A stretch of 64,000 nt of DNA. It comes from Gnetum montanum. Lineage: Eukaryota; Streptophyta; Gnetopsida; Gnetales; Gnetaceae. Position 1 is the first letter of the stretch, and the number at the start of each line of letters is the position of its first letter. A program made the translations under genes and the position numbers. The notes below the pieces were generated by a model. It was given only the letters and a program-made list of their open reading frames with translations. It ran no database searches and was not told where the DNA came from. Of the stretch, positions 23,901 to 35,049 are shown piece after piece. Location: the NCBI GenBank assembly GCA_015680685.1, contig MNCI01015029.1, forward strand, positions 311,777 through 375,776, read 5' to 3'.

Positions 23901-25690
23901 CATTGTGTTACGCTAGGTAGCGTAGCATAGCATAACATCTACTTTGGGTTGGTATAGTTTACTTATTGGGACTATGCTTTATCAGTGGAGGAAGAAGAAG
24001 AAGAAGAGGAAGAAGAGGTGGTGGCCCCTACAATAGGGGTGACTGGTGAGAATGATGAGGCTCTAGCTATAGAGGAGAGGGCCCTTACCGATGAAGAAGG
24101 AGTCCCTACTACAAAAGAAAGGGCCTCAACTAGTGAGGAGGAGGTCTCCGCCGATGAATAGGAGGCCCCTACCGACGAAGATAGGGGCCCAACCAATGAT
24201 GAAGAGGCTCCTGGAAACTAGGACGAGGCTCTTGCTGATGAACCTTTTGTAGAGAAAAGCTCAGTGCCATAGGGGCACATGAGCATCGAGGATGCTGCTA
24301 CGTTATTCGGTCAGCTAGAAGGAGAGGGGCTCCATTTGGATGCTGGTGAGTTTGACCACATATTTGACAATGTGCCGATGGACGACCCCCCCCCCCTTGC
24401 TATCACCCCTAAGGGTTTGCTGGGTAGGAGCTTTACACTGTAATTTATGCTATTCATCAGCCCTATTATGGTTCTCTCTACTTTAACTAACACATTTTAC
24501 CATGTAGCTGATACCACCGTTGACACCTCCAGCCCATCCTTGATCCACCTGCGAACATGGACTGAAACCCCTAATAAATTTACTTTCATGAAAGGGGTGG
24601 TCAATGACATTTTTGATCATTTAAAGTAGGTTGACCCAGAAGTGGGTAGGTTAAAGTGCTACACTAGACTCTAAATTGTTATTGCATTCACCATGCCTCT
24701 GTGACTTATGCATTTCTCATGTGCGGTTGGTAGCCTCTCATCTCAAGTGGGATCCTAGACGAATGGTTGAGGTCGACATAGTACCTACATTTCCACTAGA
24801 GGTGACTAAAGTACCTCATTTCGTATACGACGAGGCAAGCCAATGTGTGTTGTACTCAGCATGCTCCTTGTGGTAATGTAGGCACATTAACAAAGACCTC
24901 AGGAAATGGGTCCAGAGGCTTGAGAAGGAGAAGGCCAACTTGACCATTGAGATGGGAGATCACCATTCCAGGAGCAAATTCCTATTGGCCTGAGATACCA
25001 ATGATGGCAGTTGGCGCATGGCCGTCATTGACTACGCAAGGTACTGAACGACCGTGCGGCGCAACAATGAGGCCACCCATGAAATAATAGAGAAGCACAT
25101 GCAAATGAACCTATTAGCCCAGAAGAACCAAGATTAGAAAGATTATAGTGCTAAGGTTTACGAGTGGGGGAAAGCATAGTAAAACCACAAACATATGTAT
25201 AAGCTAGAACGTGCCACCTACCGTAACTAATATAGGGATGCCTCAGTCAAGTTACATACTCACGAGGTATTCCTCAATATTATTTGTGCTTCTGGGGCTT
25301 ACAATAATTTTATGCAATAGGTGACAGTGAGTGAATCTCCCAAAAGGGAAGTGAGATTTCTTGCGGTGAGATCACCACTGGCACCTTTTCTCTAGGGCCA
25401 CCGAGATGGACATCCATAGAGAAGGAGAAAGTTACTGCAAGCGCTAATCTAGGTGATAGGAACTAGATGGACATCACAGAAAAGGAGATCTTATGATGCC
25501 TGATGGTAGGCCTAGATTGGATACCCCCCAAAATAGATGTAGGGTCGTCTCGAGTAAGTTACCCTTTGGTGTAGCAACAATTTATTTTGTTGGACTCTTT
25601 ATGTTGACTTTAGCTAACCATTTCATTTTTTTATGCAAGATCCAAGTGAAACACAAGGCCATGAAGCAGGGAATGATGGAGTAGGCAAAG
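20980..25690 (+). pseudogene. Multi-exon opposite-strand gene inside A2, unknown product
   Basis: Proposed exons: 20980-21098 (starts MAPKGK; donor G changed to T), 21903-22347, 22438 to about 22710, 22804-23854 (ends at GTAAGT), 23986-24423, and 24508 to about 25685. The 2-3, 4-5 and 5-6 junctions join in frame, and the first splice sites match A1. Exon 4 is one long frame from about 22834 with few stops. Exon 5 encodes an acidic stretch (poly-E, then repeated E/D-rich segments). The last part looks coiled-coil (for example WVQRLEKEKANL). Stops and at least one frameshift make it a pseudogene. Extra genes are known from Tat elements, but this product was not recognised, and a relation to them is only a possibility. 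Confidence 0.7.
21745..21763. repeat. (TA)n microsatellite in intron 1 of the A2 opposite-strand gene
   Basis: About nine TA units follow GTTTG. It lies in the predicted first intron and is not seen in the A1 counterpart. Confidence 0.9.
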
Positions 25691-25854
25691 GGTTAGAGTA
25701 GTAGCTAACCATTTTATTTGAATTCAAAGAATGTTACAAATATTATTAATTTTTGAAAGAAAAACTGAAATAAGAAGAGATTTATTTTGCTTATGTGTTA
25801 TGTGTTGTATTTATTTTTATTCTCTTTTTATTTATGAATTAAATTTTCTAGGAG

Positions 25855-26040
25855 CACCTCATTTTAGTTTTAGGCCATTTTGGGTAGTAGATATAGTTTA
25901 AGGCCATTCCAGGTTGTCACTAGTTTTAGGCCATTTTGGTCCATTGTTAGTTTTAGGCCATTTTAGGCCATTGGTAGTTTTAAGCCGTTTCGGGCTATTG
26001 AATGATGGTGAGAAAATTTTTTGCCATTTTTAGGCCTTAG
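25855..26040 (-). repeat. Tandem repeats between A2 gag-pro and the opposite-strand gene
   Basis: About five units on the plus strand have the core TAGTTTTAGGCCATTTTGG with 30-36 base spacing. The core resembles the CTAGTTTAAGGTC repeats on the other side of the gene and has the same orientation. It follows the AT-rich tail of the gene. Confidence 0.8.
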
Positions 26041-26249
26041 TAGGCCATGATGAAGTAAACAATGGATGTGATGTGGACAGTTTAAAGAATGAGTCAGACA
26101 CTTAGAGTAGATGAGTGAATGTGAAGCAAAGATGAAACAAATGCATAATGAGCATTAATTGGGTAAGGAGCAGTGGAGTTATGCTACATGAGTAATGATC
26201 ATGATTGCAACTACTTTCTAACCCATCGTGGGCTTGGCGATGCGTAAGG

Positions 26250-29200
26250 CCGAGAGGCTTTGTTGCTGTATTGTTCTATGTCATTTTCTACTGCTTGAAA
26301 AGGTAATTCAGCCCACACAGTTTCATTTTCTGAGCCAGTTTCTTAGGCTAGCTATTTTATTAAATAGTTAGCTTTGGTGGAAATGGGTGCTTCATTATCA
26401 AAGGTTATGACCTCTAAACCTTGCTCCATATCTACGTTATTTATCGTCTGGGTTGTCACTTCATCACCATGGATCACCACCTCCCTACCTATGTAAGGTA
26501 GGTGGATATACTAATGTATGGATGAAGAGATGGCCCTGAGTTGGGCTAACTATAACCTCCCCAAGATCAAGTTAAACCTAGGCATCTCTTCCCCCACGAT
26601 AAACATTGCACTTGTGGGGAACTAGTCCCCTACCACAAAGTTCATGTGGATAGTTCCTTTTACCACTACCCATGCCCCGTTGAATGACTTCAGACATGAC
26701 ATTGTCATGGGTTTGATTTGGTTCACCAAACCTAGTTTGTCCACTATGGGGAATGGGATGATGTTTGTAGCAGCCTCATCATTAACGTGTAATCTTCGGA
26801 TCTTATGTTGACTGATCTGAATTGTGATGAATAGGGGTGTTATCATCGCTTGATCCTTTTTAGGGTCTTCCTTAATGGACTCATCATGTAATGTCAACTG
26901 GGATGGCCATGGTTTTTCTGGCGTAGAAGGAAGCATGACTGAATGGATTTCTTTCTCCTTTTTTGGCATTTTTTCGTCAACTGGTATGGACGTTAACATG
27001 CGAACCAAAGCCTCGCGATGTGTAGTGGAAGTCATTACCAGGTCGTACAAGCTCAAGGTTGTGTTCTTTTATTTTAGAGACTTTTCTACCTGAGTAAGAG
27101 TGTTTAGGGGGTCTTGTTCACCTTCCTGTTGTTTACCACCCTTCTCTTCCTCCATTCATCCTAGAAAATAAATTTCTCGAGGAGGAGCAGTTTTGAGTTT
27201 GGGGCTAGACACTTTTGGGCAGGGTGACGATGATCATGTGCGTGTAGTGCCATTAACTTTTAGCTATGATGTAGGTGTAGATGTAGAGGACAAAGGGGTA
27301 GGCTTGGAAGTACCTAGGGTGGTATGTTCCTTAGCCATTTCACCTGTCAAATTCTCTTCCCATTTCCTTGAATGAGAAGGCTATGATGCCATCTTATGTT
27401 GGTTTTGTGGGATGGGGGCAGTTGAGTGTTTTGGCCCTCTAATGATGAATGGCGTTTGTGGTATTAGTGTAGGTGGAGAAGTAGTTTTGACTACAAAGGG
27501 TGTAGGGGCGGATGTCCGAGGAGGGACCTTGAGGACGAATGGATGCTATGGTATCTTCATTGTCGTTGTTGGTGTCACTATGCTACGTTGAGGTACACGA
27601 ACCATAAACCACTACTGTGGCAGTCCCAGATTACCATCTACGCCAATGGTGTTGATAACGTACCCCACATCGTTAGCATTGAGGGGGTCCTTGTAAACAT
27701 GCATGGATTTATTTTCAGGGTGAACGAGGTTGCTTTCATCCAGCACCAACTTCCCTTGATTAATCATCTATTGAATGTCATCTTTTAAGGCTAGATAGTA
27801 ATCCATGTCATGACCAAAAAGTTGGTGGTAGTCACAGAATTGCTCCAGCTTGAAATTCTTAGGAACTGGAGGTTCATTGGGTGTAGCAAAGGAGGGGTTC
27901 CTAAGAAGTTTACAATACCCTTGATGTTGTTTGGTCACCTCCTCTAACATCTAATTATGTTGAATGTACCCCACCCATGGTAATTGCTTCAGAAGTTCTA
28001 AAGGCTTGACAGGTAGTGGGGTGTACTTGGAGCACTCTTTACTCTTGAAGTTGGGTTTAGGCAAGGTGGGTTCCTCTGGTGCTGACATGGAAGGTTGGGT
28101 AGCATTACTTGGGCTAGGCGTAGGATTAGTTGGCATTGCGGCTGCTTTCTTGTTATTGTTGTTGTTGGGCTTGTCCTCATTTGCCACGATGGCCACCATG
28201 GCTATTGCAGCCTTGCCCTTCTCTTTGTTCTTTTTAGTATATGCATTTTTATACACAACATAGGTTAGGTCCTTACTAGCTTTGGCCCCATATTGCATGC
28301 TTTTTGTCTGTGAAAAAGATTGATTGAGAGAGCATGGGGCTAGGTAGTACAGCTTGCATTTGATGAAATCATTTACCACCCCCTTGAATATGGCTAGGAA
28401 ATGGACCTCTATGATAGGCTTCGGATCTCATTCAGGGTAGTGCTCCACCGCTGTATAAACCTTTGCACCAACTCTAGTGGGTCTTGCTTAACTCCCATCA
28501 ACTAATCCAATGTGACCTTGGTCTTCAATTTATACTTGAAGCGGGTCACGAACTAGGTCAACAGATTCTTTAGTGTTGAGATGGAGGCACGTGGGAGTGC
28601 ATGATACTAGTCTAAAGCTTTACCTGTTAGAGACATAGCAAAGACATGAATAATGGTGTGCGGCCATTGTTGCATTAACAAAGACTCAGATCTAAATGTA
28701 ACTAAATGGGCATTAGGGTTTTCGTCTGTGTTGTATTTTGTAAATTGAGGGAGCGACATCCTAGGGGGTTAATGTAAGCATGGGAACCATTGGGCATATG
28801 GGGTCATCATGGTAGGAATCCATGACTTGCACCATGTCAGAAATGGTGGCTTTGAGGCATTTAACCTCTTCAGTGAGGGTTTGGATAAGTTGAAATGCTT
28901 GATCCAAACCCGAAGATGACATAGAAGGTTGCGGGGTTGTGGGGGCAACCATCATTTTTGGCATAGTAAGGATAGTAGCCTGGCTCATAGGGGGGACTCT
29001 TGGGCTTGCCCTTGCAAAGGGTGTTACTTGTGCAGTCCACCGCCCAGTGGGTGGTGTTGCTGAAGTGGTGGTCGTTGGTGGTGCTACGAGGTTAGTCATT
29101 TGCATGACCAATGGGATGGGCCATAGTCCCACGCTTAGTTGCAACACCTGCGGGACTTGGTATGCTTGGTGGTAATGGTAATGTGAGATTTGGTGGAGCT

Positions 29201-29990
29201 GCGAGCCGGGGAGCAAAGTGGCTGGGGTCTAGCACGTGGTTGGGGCTAGACCTACTATTGATGGTGGAACAAATGTAGATGATGAGATAGGAGTGAAGGC
29301 TCTGGGCAACTGTGAAGTAGCCACGGTGTGTATGTAGGGAAACATGGGTGTAATCGACACTTGGTACCAAGATGGGATAGAATGAGGGGGGAGAGTGCCT
29401 AGGTATGAAACTGAGGAAGACGCTTGCTAATACGTTGAGGGTGTAGGATGGCTCCCCATGGTTGATGAAAGCGTAGATTGAGGAAAATTTGTGGTGATCA
29501 CAAAGGGAGCTATCACAAAAAGGGGATTTGACCTAAAGACCATGGTGGGAGGGATGGTCATAGGGTAAGTTTGATCACCCCCTGCAGACTAGGAGTCTAG
29601 GTCTTCCTATCTGTCTCGAAATGCTTCATCGTAATGGGATGCCATGTCCCATTCCCCAGGCTTACTAACTCGCAGAAGCTAATCTAGGATCCACTGATAC
29701 ATTTTCATCAGTGGGATGGAAACTTTGGGGTTAGGGAAAAACTCCCTCCTATCCTGATGAAGTAACTCAAAATTATGTTTTTTCTCGAGTTCTTGGCAAT
29801 CCAAGGGCATATTTTCCTAGATCTTTATGTAGATAAAGTTCTAATGTTCTGCATGTTATGCCAAGAACTCGGGCAACAAATGTTGAATCCTAATGGATTG
29901 GCATGGCACTAGCACTGTGCTAGGTGGCCACTTAGCACCCATGGTGCTTTGGGCTGAGAAAGGAGCCTCAAGGATTGAGGTGGAAAAAAT
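26250..29990 (-). pseudogene. A2 gag-protease (one frame, stop-damaged)
   Basis: From about 29990 down to 26250 a single frame is followed through many stops without a clear frameshift. The N-terminal part is rich in P, T and S. The gag core lies at about 28760-28340 (WYHALPRA-like segment, then LTQFVTRFKYKL). A Tat-type finger (27836-27797) reads C-X2-H-X4-H with Tyr in place of the last Cys. The protease has HVNDEAATNI at about 26790-26755 where VDGGA is expected, so the catalytic Asp is lost. It continues as LILGRLQLAQLRAISSSIHQ in the readthrough below 26622. The start codon is uncertain. Confidence 0.88.
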
Positions 29991-30233
29991 GGTCGTTGTT
30001 AGAATCATCTTGCATGGTGAAAAAGTGAAAATCACAAACTAGGAAACATGGAAATCAAGAGGAGATCGGAGGCTTTTCATCCTTTTGGGTTTCAAAGGAA
30101 CCATTGTCATGACCAATCTACACCACACGATGTGTAAACAATCACAAAAGGGTGTTATGTTTACACTAGTGCATGATGGGGTGCAAAGAGCATGCAGGAC
30201 TACCTATAGGACATGGAAAAGGCACCAAAAGGC

Positions 30234-30253
30234 CCTTCTTCTAGTGCCAAAAC
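30234..30253 (-). promoter_or_regulatory. Probable primer-binding site of A2
   Basis: Directly inside the 5' LTR end (ATCGCAACA at 30254) the minus strand reads GTTTTGGCACTAGAAGAAGG. Position and the TGGC start fit a tRNA primer site. Which tRNA primes it was not determined. Confidence 0.5.
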
Positions 30254-32205
30254 TGTTGCGATTGAAAACATCGATGGTTGGAACACCCAGAGGTTGTTGG
30301 ATGAATAGTAACCCTAGATCCATGCAAGGACCATGCTAGAGAAAAGTAGAAGCGGGGCCCCTTAAATGGTTTAGTCAATCAGACAGGGACTTAGTCGGTG
30401 TATCTTAACTTTACGTAAATGTTGTTCTGGAAGCGAGACACACGAGGTGAATCGATGATCAATAAATGCAGAAATGGAGAAATTGGTGCAAAATAATGAT
30501 AATAGTAAAGAAATAGTAGAATAAACTCAGGTGAGAAAATGCATAGCCCCAAGGTCACGGATTTGATTCTCTGCCTTATTTGAAAGGTGTACAATAGGTT
30601 ATGCAATGCCAAAGAGACATTGCTTACACCGAATGATATAGTCATAGTTCTTCTGCTTGCTGATCTGTTTGCTAAGATGTCAAAATGCTTAACTCACACA
30701 GGGATGTTTAGAGCCAACTAGAGAGCTCAAAGGTAACTAGAATGCACAAAGAAAATGCCAACTATGCCTTTTGAAAGGTAACTTAAAAGGCAACTGCAGC
30801 AAAAAGCTAACTCTATTTGCCAAGAAGCCAATCAAGAAGCCAACAAGCCAATGCGAAAAGCCAACGAGCCAACTGCTCTTACCAATGTTAAAAAAGCCAA
30901 CCCTTTGAGCATTTTTTGCTAGGGTATTTATAGGACCAGGAGCAGGTGAGAAATATGGTCTGGATGCCACATGTCCTGGATCCCACAAGGTGCTAACATG
31001 TCCATACCAAGTAGGTGTGCAATGCTGGACATGAACTTGACTACAATGTGACTATACAGCTGGAACTGCATGTGTCAAGATCTAGTGTGCTAACAACGCA
31101 AGAAAAAATGGAGCTTACACTCCGGGACTACGTCTTCCTAACCCTTACGAGTAGGGTCAAGCATAGGAACAATTATTTTGGAAGCTTACCAGGGGATGTG
31201 CAAGATGGAGTGAAATTGCTGATTCCGCCAAGGAGATGCTAGAGTGAGGAAGATTGCCGTGAACAAGTTCTAGAACTACCCAAAGACATCTTGATGCTTC
31301 CATACTGGTGTTGCATTACTCATGTTGTCGAGTACATTGGCATAGTGTAAGTGGTTGCTTGCTATGTTGTGCTACACTACGTAGTGTAGCATAGCATAGC
31401 CACTGGTTTTAACTAAAACTTGTGTTGGTGCTAAAAGCATTTGTCTGAGGCTTAGTCATGCTAACAACTGCAACTTTTGTCCTTTGTGTCGGGAAGCCTT
31501 TGAACTCGCTAAACTTATGTTTGGAACACTTTTGTTGCTTTTGCATTATTGCTATGCTATGCTATGCTATGTAGTGTAGCATAGTGTAGCAGCCAGCGTA
31601 TCTTGCTTCTTCATTTGATCCACCATAGCAAGAAACTTTGCTCGAGGCCTTGGAGCTAAGCAGGGCAACCGATTTTAGAGGCCGAAGTATTGCCGAGTGC
31701 AACTTTCTTGTTGGAATCACTTGGCAAGACTGGTCTTTCTACTTTGCCTTTGCTATGCTGTGCTATGCTACATAGCATAGCATAGCGTAGCACCTTGTGT
31801 TAACTGAATCTTTACTTGTTTTGTGATCATTCTGTCAATTTGCACTTGGACACTTAAGCAACTATCTTTCATGGCTTGCTAGGCTACATAGTGTAGCGTA
31901 GCATAGCAGACGTCTTCACTAAAAAACTTGTCAATCTGCTTTGCTCATCCCAAACACTTTCGGCAACTCCTAGCATAGTTTTTGAGAAGACTATCAGCTG
32001 GGTTAATTGTCCAGGTGGGTAGGCCAGAGAGTCCATTGGTCCTATTAGCTCTAGAGATAGAAAACTTGTTAGACTAGAATGTCCAACCTCAGTGCCTACA
32101 TTTTCCTACTAAACTATCATGATGCTGCACTTGTGGAAGTCCTTGCCTAAGTTCCAAGACCCTGCTAAGGCATGAGGGTCATAAAATTTTATGGTGTTTC
32201 ACGTA
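30254..32205 (-). repeat. A2 5' LTR
   Basis: On the minus strand it starts TGAAACACCATAAAATTTTA at 32205 and ends ATCGCAACA at 30254, parallel to the A1 LTR tips. TATAAATA is at 30932-30925, followed by the family A leader. The U5 end (30254-30418) aligns with the last 165 bases of the A1 LTR. B1 sequence begins directly beyond 32205. Confidence 0.88.
31360..31915. repeat. GCTAY/RTAGC palindrome clusters in the A2 5' LTR
   Basis: Clusters near 31365, 31550, 31755 and 31880 correspond one to one with those in the 3' LTR. Confidence 0.82.
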
Positions 32206-33560
32206 GTTTGTTGGTGGACAACCTTGCTTACTATTTTGGACCTCCTTCCTCCAACTCAGTCATGGGGGAGATGACTACCAATGCTAACCATTTGAAGCCC
32301 TCAATTTCTTTTGTATTTTTATTTTGCACATCTTCTCAATTTTACTTATTTTTGTTTTACATCATCATTCACATTCTTAGTATTTCTTTGTTTGATTTGC
32401 TTTCATTCATCAGATAATACGTGCTCATGATGGTGGGTTGGATCATAATAATGTTGATTGCTAATGTTTGGTTTTTACCTTTGACTTTTGATGTTGACAC
32501 TAAGATATGCTTCTTTTGATAAAACAAGCAATGAGTCCATGTCGTCCATTCATCCATTCAATGCTATGGTCCCCTTTGGCTTTGAAACTGTACTATCCCT
32601 TTTTCTAAATAAACTTATTAATAAATTGGTGACTTTGTACTCTTCAATCCAAGGAAGGACTTAATGGTTGAAAAGGGTGTGACTTCAAGGGGATTTGATG
32701 CACTTGTGCTGGCTATTCTCTTGGGTACTTGGATGTTTTTCATGGGTTTTCTACCATTCCACTATTGATCAAATATTAGGAAGTTGAATAAATGTAAATA
32801 AGTCTTTACATGGTGTGGTTCTCATGCAAAAAAAAAAATGAGTGGGAATTCAAAGAACACCCCTTAGACATAATAAAGAAACATGGGATACAAACAATGG
32901 TTATGGCACTCGAAAGACATGTTACCCATGCCTAAATTTTCCCTCTACCTAAAGCCCTTTCTCGCTTCTTGCTTTCCTATCTTTCTCTCCTTGGAATGGT
33001 GGTGACTCGATGGATGCATTCTTGTTGCTTCATGAGGATGGATTTGTCAAATGTGTTGATGTGAGGTCACTAGATGTGGTTGGTGAGTTTGGACCTGCGA
33101 TGAATTTTATTCAGTCACCTTAACCACATAATAGACAAGGGACTTTACATAACCTTGCTCTTGGGATTCCATTCCATTACATTCTCCCCTTTCACATTTC
33201 TTTCCATAGTCCACCTCATTCCCAGTTTTATGACTAGTCTACATCTTGGTTGATGCATTTTTAGTCTTTGGTAAACTCTTGTGGGTAAGTTCTTAACCTT
33301 TGTTTGCATATGTCAATGCAAGAGCCTATGGACTCTTTGGTTTGTAGGTGTATTAGGGCATAACATACATGAGCTTGCTTTGGGGAGGACCCACTGGCAT
33401 TCCTTTTTGGTGCAATTGTTAAGTTCTTTCCCTTAAACATTCTTTGTAATCAACCATTTCTTGTTTCATCCCCATCCATGACATCCATTTTATTAGCTTC
33501 ACCTTTGTTATTTTCCTCATCTTTATTGTTCCTTCAGTTTTTCCACCCTATCGCTACTAG
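32206..33560 (+). other. B1 3' non-coding region, first part
   Basis: It aligns with 53090-54500 of B2 over most of its length, from CTCCAACTCAGTCATGGGGG to the CTATCGCTAC next to the A3 insertion. Conserved blocks include GGTGTGACTTCAAGGGGATT. No coding frame is supported. Confidence 0.8.
33556..33560 (+). repeat. Target-site duplication of A3, left copy
   Basis: ACTAG directly precedes the TGAAACACC start of A3 and is repeated at 41344-41348 after the LTR end GTAACA. The empty site in B2 (about 54481-54515) lacks the element. Confidence 0.85.
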
Positions 33561-34118
33561 TGAAACACCGTGAAATTTCGAGACCTCGATGATTCAGGAA
33601 AGTCTTGAAGTTTAGGTAAAGGATTTCCACAAGTGGTACCTTTGGGATAGTCTTCTTTTTTCAGCTAAGGGCCTACTACACTACGCTATGTAGCTCAACG
33701 TAGTAGACTTGAGGAGGGCTAAACAGAAATGAGGGATGCGCAGCAACAACACCTTAACTTTGCAAGCTAGCCATGTTTGAAAATATTAACTTTTGGCATA
33801 TTATGTCATGTGACGCTATGCAGCGTAATGTAGCATAACGCAGTGTAACACAAGCAGACAGTTGATTTAATCACAACAATGGAGATCAAAAAATTCAAGC
33901 ATTAGTGGTTCTTACACCACGATATGCTTCCTAGCGTATTGTAGTGTAACCGTAGGACAGTTTGTTACCGAAGCTCCAGATATCCTGTAGCACCAAGAAC
34001 AAGGGTATATTACGACATACTATGCTTCAGAGTGTAGCGCAGCATAATGCTGCAAGCTTCAGCTATGGCACATTAGGTCAACAGTATTTTGTTGGCCCAG
34101 GACACACATCATCTAAAC
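33561..34118 (+). repeat. A3 5' LTR fragment (U3 part)
   Basis: It aligns with 40078-40632 from TGAAACACCGTGAAATTTCG to CACATCATCTAAACC, with the same order of short palindromes. It stops just before the promoter part that the 3' LTR retains. Confidence 0.85.
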
Positions 34119-34249
34119 CCAAGATCACCCAAACTTTAGCATCTATAGTTATACAATACCTGGACTCCTTCAATTATGTCTCTTCGGAACCCAAGATCAC
34201 CCAAACCCTTGCAACGGTGCAAGGTATGTATCTGACAATGATGATAGGG

Positions 34250-34513
34250 GTAATATTACAAACTACAATAGCTTAGCCCGCACAGGTAGGTATCAACCCC
34301 TAACATAATACACATCTTCGAAACAAATACAATTACGACACCATAACAACGAAAATAACAATCATGTAGGGAAGGTAAAAAATGACCTATTGGGCGAGTG
34401 GAGTAGCCTTCCGAGTTTCGACCTAGGCCTTTGAAATCCACTCCAAACTCTCCTACACTTCATCGATCTTTGCCAAATTAGCATGTTTGCCTTTGGTCTT
34501 CGGTGCCATGGTT
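34250..34513 (-). pseudogene. A3 remnant of the opposite-strand gene (exon 1 and part of intron 1)
   Basis: From 34513 the minus strand encodes MAPKTKGKHANLAKIDEV, then a stop and ESLEWISKA, closely matching exon 1 of A1 and A2. The donor position is degraded. A deletion joins intron sequence to 5' LTR-derived sequence upstream. Confidence 0.7.
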
Positions 34514-34739
34514 ATGCTCGAACAACCTTTACAAAATCGTCTACCTACGACATCCTTCTACTTTAGCCTAATTCAAATTCATGATGTTTATAGTCTGCTT
34601 TGAGGACGAACCATCAACTTATAAACGTGATGGTCAAAACTAGCTATTTTTGTGTCCAATTAATGCAGAAATTTCCTGAAATGCAAGTATGTCAGTACGA
34701 CATGAAGCGTGAATATCGCAACATTAATGTCATAGATAT

Positions 34740-34990
34740 CGCATTGATTGCAATCCGAAAAGACCCTAAACTAACGTGTAGCTCATCATCTCGTAATCCA
34801 GTCGCATTAACTACGGTCTGCACAAAATCCTAAGTTAGCTGTTTTGACAAGCTAGGCACATCACATTATACCTTACATCATAGTTCGCAGAAACCTTATA
34901 CTAATACCTAGAAAACCTAGCTTACTATTTTCTTACAAACCATGCATATTGTAACAATCCACTAAGACCTTAAACTGGTAGCCTTTTTAA
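34740..34990 (+). repeat. Degenerate repeat spacer upstream of A3 pol
   Basis: Cores such as GACCCTAAACTAA, AACCTTATACTAA and GACCTTAAACTGG recur at intervals of about 50-100 bases. It occupies the same place as the better-preserved clusters in A1 and A2. Confidence 0.65.
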
Positions 34991-35049
34991 CACGCACCTC
35001 TAAAAAACCTTCTATCATTTCACTAGGTTGACAAAAATAATATAACAAC

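Larger units (their letters stand above)
14246..32205 (-). mobile_element. Copy A2: nearly complete Tat-like element with split gag-pro and pol
   Basis: Read on the minus strand: 5' LTR 32205-30254, primer-binding region, gag-pro 29990-26250, repeats, the opposite-strand gene 25690-20980, repeats, pol 20310-16965, repeats, 3' region, and 3' LTR 15871-14246. It spans about 18 kb. The two LTRs align along about 1.6 kb. The 3' LTR lacks about 130 bases at its U3 end and about 160 bases at its U5 end compared with the 5' LTR. No target duplication is found, consistent with loss of the 3' LTR tip and flank. Confidence 0.88.

Noticed and set aside
27964-28263. 99-codon plus-strand frame
   Set aside because: Antisense shadow of A2 gag (Asn/Lys/Ala-rich segment), with no support of its own.
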